From Bacteroidales bacterium (lineage in GTDB: Bacteria > Bacteroidota > Bacteroidia > Bacteroidales > UBA3824), in assembly GCA_017645985.1 (NCBI GenBank), contig JAGCNK010000003.1:1-17576 (forward strand): a stretch of DNA of 17,576 bases, given 5' to 3'. Of this stretch, positions 14,592 to 17,576 are shown piece by piece. Made by a program: the position numbers and the translations under genes. The stretch's first letter is position 1. Each line of letters begins with the position of its first letter. The notes beneath the pieces were generated by a model. That model worked only from the letters and a program-made list of their open reading frames with translations, was not told the origin of the DNA and did no database searches.

Positions 14592-15461
14592 TCATTTTTC
14601 CGACAAATGCGCTACATAGTCGGCAAACATTTTTACAGATGAAAAAATGTTTATTTTATAACTGTCAGTAGTAGAAATGTTTCCCACAAAAAATTTAGTT
14701 TTTCCGGCAAACGCTTTTTCGTACCTCGACAACAAAACCGACAAATCCTCGCTGTTTGGGTATATCTTGTCGGCCATAAGTATGTGCGTGCAACCCGACG
14801 CGTTGGCTGCCATTTCGGCGGCGTCCACATCAATGTTGTCGCCGATATAGACGAGCGGAAACCTATATTTTTTTATGATATAAGCGGCAAACATCAGCAC
14901 CATCTCGCAGTCGTCGTGACGCGACGAGAAAATCAGAAACTTGTGCCGTGCGCTGCCCGAAGGTTCGTTGTCGGCGGCGAGTATAATCTTGCGGCGTATA
15001 AGGTCGTAGGCAAACTGCTTAACGCTCTGGAATATAGGACTCAGAATCCATCTCTGTTCCAATGCGGAAACCATAGGCACCACGGTCTCGATCATAGCCT
15101 TCTCAAATCCCGACGAAAGAATCTCACGGTTGAGCAGCTTGTCGAACAGCTGTTCGTCGAAACGGTCGGCGGCGGTGAGCAGCGCGTTGATTTTCGACTC
15201 GGAATCGTCCTGCATAGTTTCAAGCGCACGCAGTTTTTCGCTCAGCTGGGCAGGCGAAAGACGCGCCACCTCCGAAATCTTAAACCCACGGCGCACAAGC
15301 ATCGCCACGGCGAGTATCTTGTGAAGGTCGTCTTGCGAATACACACGGATGTTGGTGTCGGTGCGCACTGGCGACACAAGGTTGTAACGCTTTTCCCAAA
15401 TGCGTATGGTAAAGGCGTTTACTCCTGTAAGATTGGCTATTTCCTTGATTGAGTACTGCAT
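14592..15461 (-). CDS. MerR-family regulator with CarH/LitR-like C-terminal half
   Basis: A 289-residue transcription factor. The start at 15461 (MQYSIKEIANLTGV) puts the MerR winged helix at residues 1-70 (helix-turn-helix ANLTGVNAFTIRIWEKRYNLV), and the promoter -7 box lies upstream of it; the frame is open to 15530 but that extension is not MerR-like. Residues 80-165 resemble the four-helix cap of CarH (Trp138), and 170-280 a Rossmann-like cobalamin-binding domain (KFLIFSSRHDDCEMVLMFAA, then VYIGDNIDVDAAEMA). By eye alignment the cobalamin His of the E-x-x-H-E-x-G-type motif is Cys185, the motif Gly is Val188, and the cap's Glu-His is Lys-Gln. B12 light sensing is therefore unlikely. It lies 41 bp before recG. 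Confidence 0.85.
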   Translation of the reverse strand: MQYSIKEIANLTGVNAFTIRIWEKRYNLVSPVRTDTNIRVYSQDDLHKILAVAMLVRRGFKISEVARLSPAQLSEKLRALETMQDDSESKINALLTAADRFDEQLFDKLLNREILSSGFEKAMIETVVPMVSALEQRWILSPIFQSVKQFAYDLIRRKIILAADNEPSGSARHKFLIFSSRHDDCEMVLMFAAYIIKKYRFPLVYIGDNIDVDAAEMAANASGCTHILMADKIYPNSEDLSVLLSRYEKAFAGKTKFFVGNISTTDSYKINIFSSVKMFADYVAHLSEK

Positions 15462-15482
15462 TTTCTGTTTTATATTCCGGCG

Positions 15483-15490
15483 CAAATGTA
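15483..15490 (-). promoter_or_regulatory. -7 element of the MerR-family gene promoter
   Basis: TACATTTG on the minus strand matches TAnnTTTG exactly and is followed by GCGCC, with the ATG 21 bases on. It is the best candidate promoter for the whole five-gene minus-strand run down to 7382. Confidence 0.6.
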
Positions 15491-15585
15491 CAAAAAAAAG
15501 CGGCGGTGCGAGGGAAAACGTGCCGCGCAATATTAAATTTTAAGTTTTTTTGTAAAAATAATAAACATCAAGTCATATTTTTTTT

Positions 15586-15593
15586 GATATTTG
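15586..15593 (+). promoter_or_regulatory. Possible -7 element of the yjbQ-nitroreductase pair
   Basis: GATATTTG differs from TAnnTTTG only at the first base, 38 bases before the yjbQ start codon. The surrounding 15535-15630 is very AT-rich, so a chance match is possible. Confidence 0.3.
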
Positions 15594-15631
15594 TAAAATA
15601 ATTAAGAAAACTGATTAAATCAAGTGTCTAG

Positions 15632-16039
15632 ATGATAGTACAAAAAAACATAGTGCTGCCTGCGGTTAGCCGCGGTTACCACCTGATTACCAAAACAATA
15701 ATAGAGCAACTTGGCACTCTGCCAAAAACCGGTCTGCTCAACCTCTTTCTCAAACACACCTCGGCGGCGCTGAGTATCAACGAAAACGCCGACCCGTCGG
15801 TACGCTACGATATGGAGGGAATATCCGACCGGCTCATCCCCGAAAGCGCAAGCTACTCGCACGACCTTGAAGGCTCTGACGATATGCCGGCGCATTTCAA
15901 ATCGTCGCTTATGGGCGTGTCGCTCAACATCCCGATAGCCGGAGGACACCTCGACCTCGGCACATGGCAGGGAATTTATCTTTGCGAATTTCGCAACTGC
16001 GGCGGCAACCGTCACCTCACCGCCACTATATATTATTAA
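15632..16039 (+). CDS. yjbQ: YjbQ family protein (UPF0047), possible thiamine phosphate synthase activity
   Basis: A 135-residue single-domain protein of the widespread YjbQ/UPF0047 family. It carries the whole family signature: HTSAALSINENADPSV (42-57), Asp60, YSHD (75-78), EGSDDMPAHFKSSLMG (80-95) and LGTWQGIYLCEFRNCGGNRH (109-128). The conserved His/Asp residues line a presumed active site. Some members have weak thiamine phosphate synthase activity in vitro or complement a thiE defect; the true cellular role is unsettled. The nitroreductase gene starts 18 bp downstream, so the two are likely co-transcribed. Confidence 0.93.
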   Translation: MIVQKNIVLPAVSRGYHLITKTIIEQLGTLPKTGLLNLFLKHTSAALSINENADPSVRYDMEGISDRLIPESASYSHDLEGSDDMPAHFKSSLMGVSLNIPIAGGHLDLGTWQGIYLCEFRNCGGNRHLTATIYY

Positions 16040-16057
16040 CGCATCAATCATTCTGCA

Positions 16058-16804
16058 ATGAAAAGCATAATCCACAACCATACAAGCGTACGCGCCTACT
16101 CGTCGGTGCGCACTGTCGACGACGATGTAATTTTAAAGATTGTAAACGCTGCCATACGAGGAAGCAACACTGGCAACATGCAGCTGTACAGCATAGTGCT
16201 CACCACACAGCCAAAAATCAAGCAACAGCTTATGCCGCTGCACTTTAACCAGCCTATGGTGGAACACGCTCCTTTGGTGTTTACATTCTGCGCCGACATC
16301 AACAGGTTTTCGCACTGGTGCAGGCTCAGAGGCACAGAGCCGTGCTACGATAATTTCTTGTGGTTTTCCACCGCCCTCACCGACACCATCATAGCCGCCG
16401 AAAACGCTGCTGTGGAGGCCGAATACCACGGACTCGGAATATGCTTTCTCGGCACCACGATGTACAACGCCGAGGAGATTGCCAAAGTGCTCAACCTTCC
16501 CAAAGGAGTTGTGCCTGTAGTAACTATGACAGCTGGTTATCCTGCCGAAGAACCTCCTTTGACCGAACGTTTACCCTACGAGGCGGTGCTCCATTTCGAA
16601 ACCTACAAGCAGTACTCCGACAGCGACATCAACAAGTATTACGCTGATTTTGAGAATCTTGACAAAATAAAAGAGATAGTTAAGCAGAACAACCTCAACA
16701 ACCTCGCCGAAGTCTTCACCCAAAAACGCTACACCAAAGAGGCTGGCGACTTGTTCTCCAAAAAGTACTTAGATTTTGTGAAGAAGAGTTTCAGGATGGA
16801 GTAA
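16058..16804 (+). CDS. NfsA-like FMN-dependent nitroreductase family oxidoreductase
   Basis: A 248-residue flavoprotein of the nitroreductase superfamily, NfsA/FRP branch, expected to be a homodimer using NAD(P)H. FMN-binding features are HTSVRAY (8-14, Ser10 and Arg12), GSNTGNMQ (35-42), GLGICFLGT (125-133) and AGYPAEEPPLTERLP (159-173). The C-terminal KRYTKEAGDLFSKKYLDF (223-240) is typical of the branch. The natural substrate (quinone, flavin or nitro compound) cannot be read from the sequence. It follows yjbQ by 18 bp, and two short A/T-rich hairpins lie downstream. Confidence 0.9.
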   Translation: MKSIIHNHTSVRAYSSVRTVDDDVILKIVNAAIRGSNTGNMQLYSIVLTTQPKIKQQLMPLHFNQPMVEHAPLVFTFCADINRFSHWCRLRGTEPCYDNFLWFSTALTDTIIAAENAAVEAEYHGLGICFLGTTMYNAEEIAKVLNLPKGVVPVVTMTAGYPAEEPPLTERLPYEAVLHFETYKQYSDSDINKYYADFENLDKIKEIVKQNNLNNLAEVFTQKRYTKEAGDLFSKKYLDFVKKSFRME

Positions 16805-16812
16805 TCTTTTTT

Positions 16813-16852
16813 CAACTAAAATTAATAGTTAAACAACTAAATAAAATAGTTG
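16813..16852 (+). terminator. Tandem A/T-rich hairpins after the nitroreductase gene
   Basis: AACTA/TAGTT (16814-16830, 7-base loop) and CAACTA/TAGTTG (16834-16839 with 16847-16852, 7-base loop) are followed by a T-rich stretch. These are weak stems, so termination may be partial. The right arm also provides the TTG of the next promoter. Confidence 0.4.
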
Positions 16853-16879
16853 TATTTTATTTTTCTTTGTTTATATTTG
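16849..16879 (+). promoter_or_regulatory. Bacteroidetes-type promoter for the TPR/DUF6624 gene
   Basis: GTTG (16849-16852) is followed after 19 bases by TATATTTG (16872-16879), an exact -7 match with the spacing of the TTTG-N19-TAnnTTTG consensus. The ATG is 45 bases further. Confidence 0.6.
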
Positions 16880-16924
16880 CGGTGTAAAAATTTACTTCAC
16901 ACTGACTTATTAAACAAAAGAAAA

Positions 16925-17576
16925 ATGAAACAACTATCTAAACATCTGATTCAAAGCCTAATAATTATTTTAGGTGTGACATTGTTGTCGAATGCAAAAG
17001 CACAGTATTATGAATATTACTCTCACGTAGATGCTGGAGATTCGCTTTACGAAGTGTCGGAATTCAAAAAATCAAGCGAGGAATACGCCAAAGCATTCAT
17101 TTATGAAAAATGCCTGGATCCGACAGACCTCTATAATGGAGCATGTTCGGCGGCTTTGTCGGACGATAACGACAATGCATTCAAATGGTTGTGGAAATGT
17201 TTGGACATCGACAGCTACTTTTATATGGAAAACCCTCGCCAAGATGATGATTTGGCAAACCTATACACAGATTCTCGATGGAAATCTTTTGAAGATACAA
17301 TGACCATCAGAAAAAAACGCATAGAACAAAACTTTGACAAAAATCTTCGACAGGAACTCCAACAAATTTGGGATGATGACCAAAAAATAAGACACAAACT
17401 AACTGCGGCAGAAAAGGATTCTTCATACAGCAAAGAACAAATAGATGAGATATTTAACAAAATGGTAGAAATCGACAGTATCAACAGAATCAAAATCTGT
17501 AAAATACTTGACAACCGAGGTTTTGTTGGTAGAGAAATAGTTGGTGATAAGTGCCGAACATTATGGATAGTAATAC
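16925..17576 (+). CDS. Secreted TPR-like protein with DUF6624-type domain, cut by the right edge
   Basis: Open from ATG 16925 to the end of the window, giving 217 residues with no stop. It has a signal peptide (MKQLSKHLIQSLIIILGVTL, cleavage near AKA|QYY at 26/27). Residues 35-100 are a TPR-like helical pair (GDSLYEVSEFKKSSEEYAKA, then NGACSAALSDDNDNAFKWLW). From about 140 the pattern RQELQQIWDDDQKIR...DSINRIKICKILDNRGFVGREIVGDKC...LWIVI matches what I recall of DUF6624 proteins, whose function is not known. Upstream has a good promoter. The C-terminus is missing. Confidence 0.75.
   Translation, partial: MKQLSKHLIQSLIIILGVTLLSNAKAQYYEYYSHVDAGDSLYEVSEFKKSSEEYAKAFIYEKCLDPTDLYNGACSAALSDDNDNAFKWLWKCLDIDSYFYMENPRQDDDLANLYTDSRWKSFEDTMTIRKKRIEQNFDKNLRQELQQIWDDDQKIRHKLTAAEKDSSYSKEQIDEIFNKMVEIDSINRIKICKILDNRGFVGREIVGDKCRTLWIVI

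Overview
The window looks like a chromosomal segment of a Bacteroidota (probably Bacteroidales) bacterium. The evidence is the Bacteroidetes-type -7 promoter element TAnnTTTG in front of most transcription units, AT-rich leaders without Shine-Dalgarno sequences, typical envelope proteins (OmpA-family barrel, small barrels, lipoproteins), a short Bacteroidetes-type arginine decarboxylase, and TPR-sensor SpoIIE phosphatases. The assignment comes from reading the sequence only; no genus is claimed. I see no rRNA, tRNA, CRISPR array or insertion sequence.

Left part (1-3434, minus strand): a polysaccharide export and assembly unit. A Wza-type outer-membrane lipoprotein is followed 7 bp later by a Wzc-type BY-kinase ending in an uninterrupted Tyr-Gly alternation. 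A further minus-strand gene starts at 57 and runs off the left edge. A divergent promoter region at 3435-3537 separates this unit from the next.

Centre left (3538-7375, plus strand): four envelope-type genes. They are an OmpA-family protein with coiled-coil linker and its own strong terminator; a glycine-rich, internally repeated protein of unknown function with its own terminator; a two-domain lipoprotein; and, 19 bp later, a small outer-membrane beta-barrel.

Centre right (7382-15461, minus strand): a run of five genes, in transcription order a MerR regulator with a CarH-like C-terminal half, recG, a short arginine decarboxylase, and two tandem membrane-anchored SpoIIE/PP2C phosphatases that overlap by 4 bp. 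Gaps are 41, 21, 36 and -4 bp, so they may be read as one unit with an extra promoter before recG. The two phosphatases look like signal transducers that sense on the periplasmic side and dephosphorylate a cytoplasmic partner. No partner (anti-sigma kinase, STAS antagonist) lies in the window.

Right part (15632-17576, plus strand): a yjbQ-nitroreductase pair, then a separately promoted secreted TPR/DUF6624-type protein cut by the right edge.

No complete, obviously new defence or mobile system is visible. The most unusual items are the Wzc (YG)10Y tail encoded by a six-base repeat, the glycine-rich repeat protein, the MerR/CarH-like regulator that appears to have lost its B12 ligands, and the coupled phosphatase pair.
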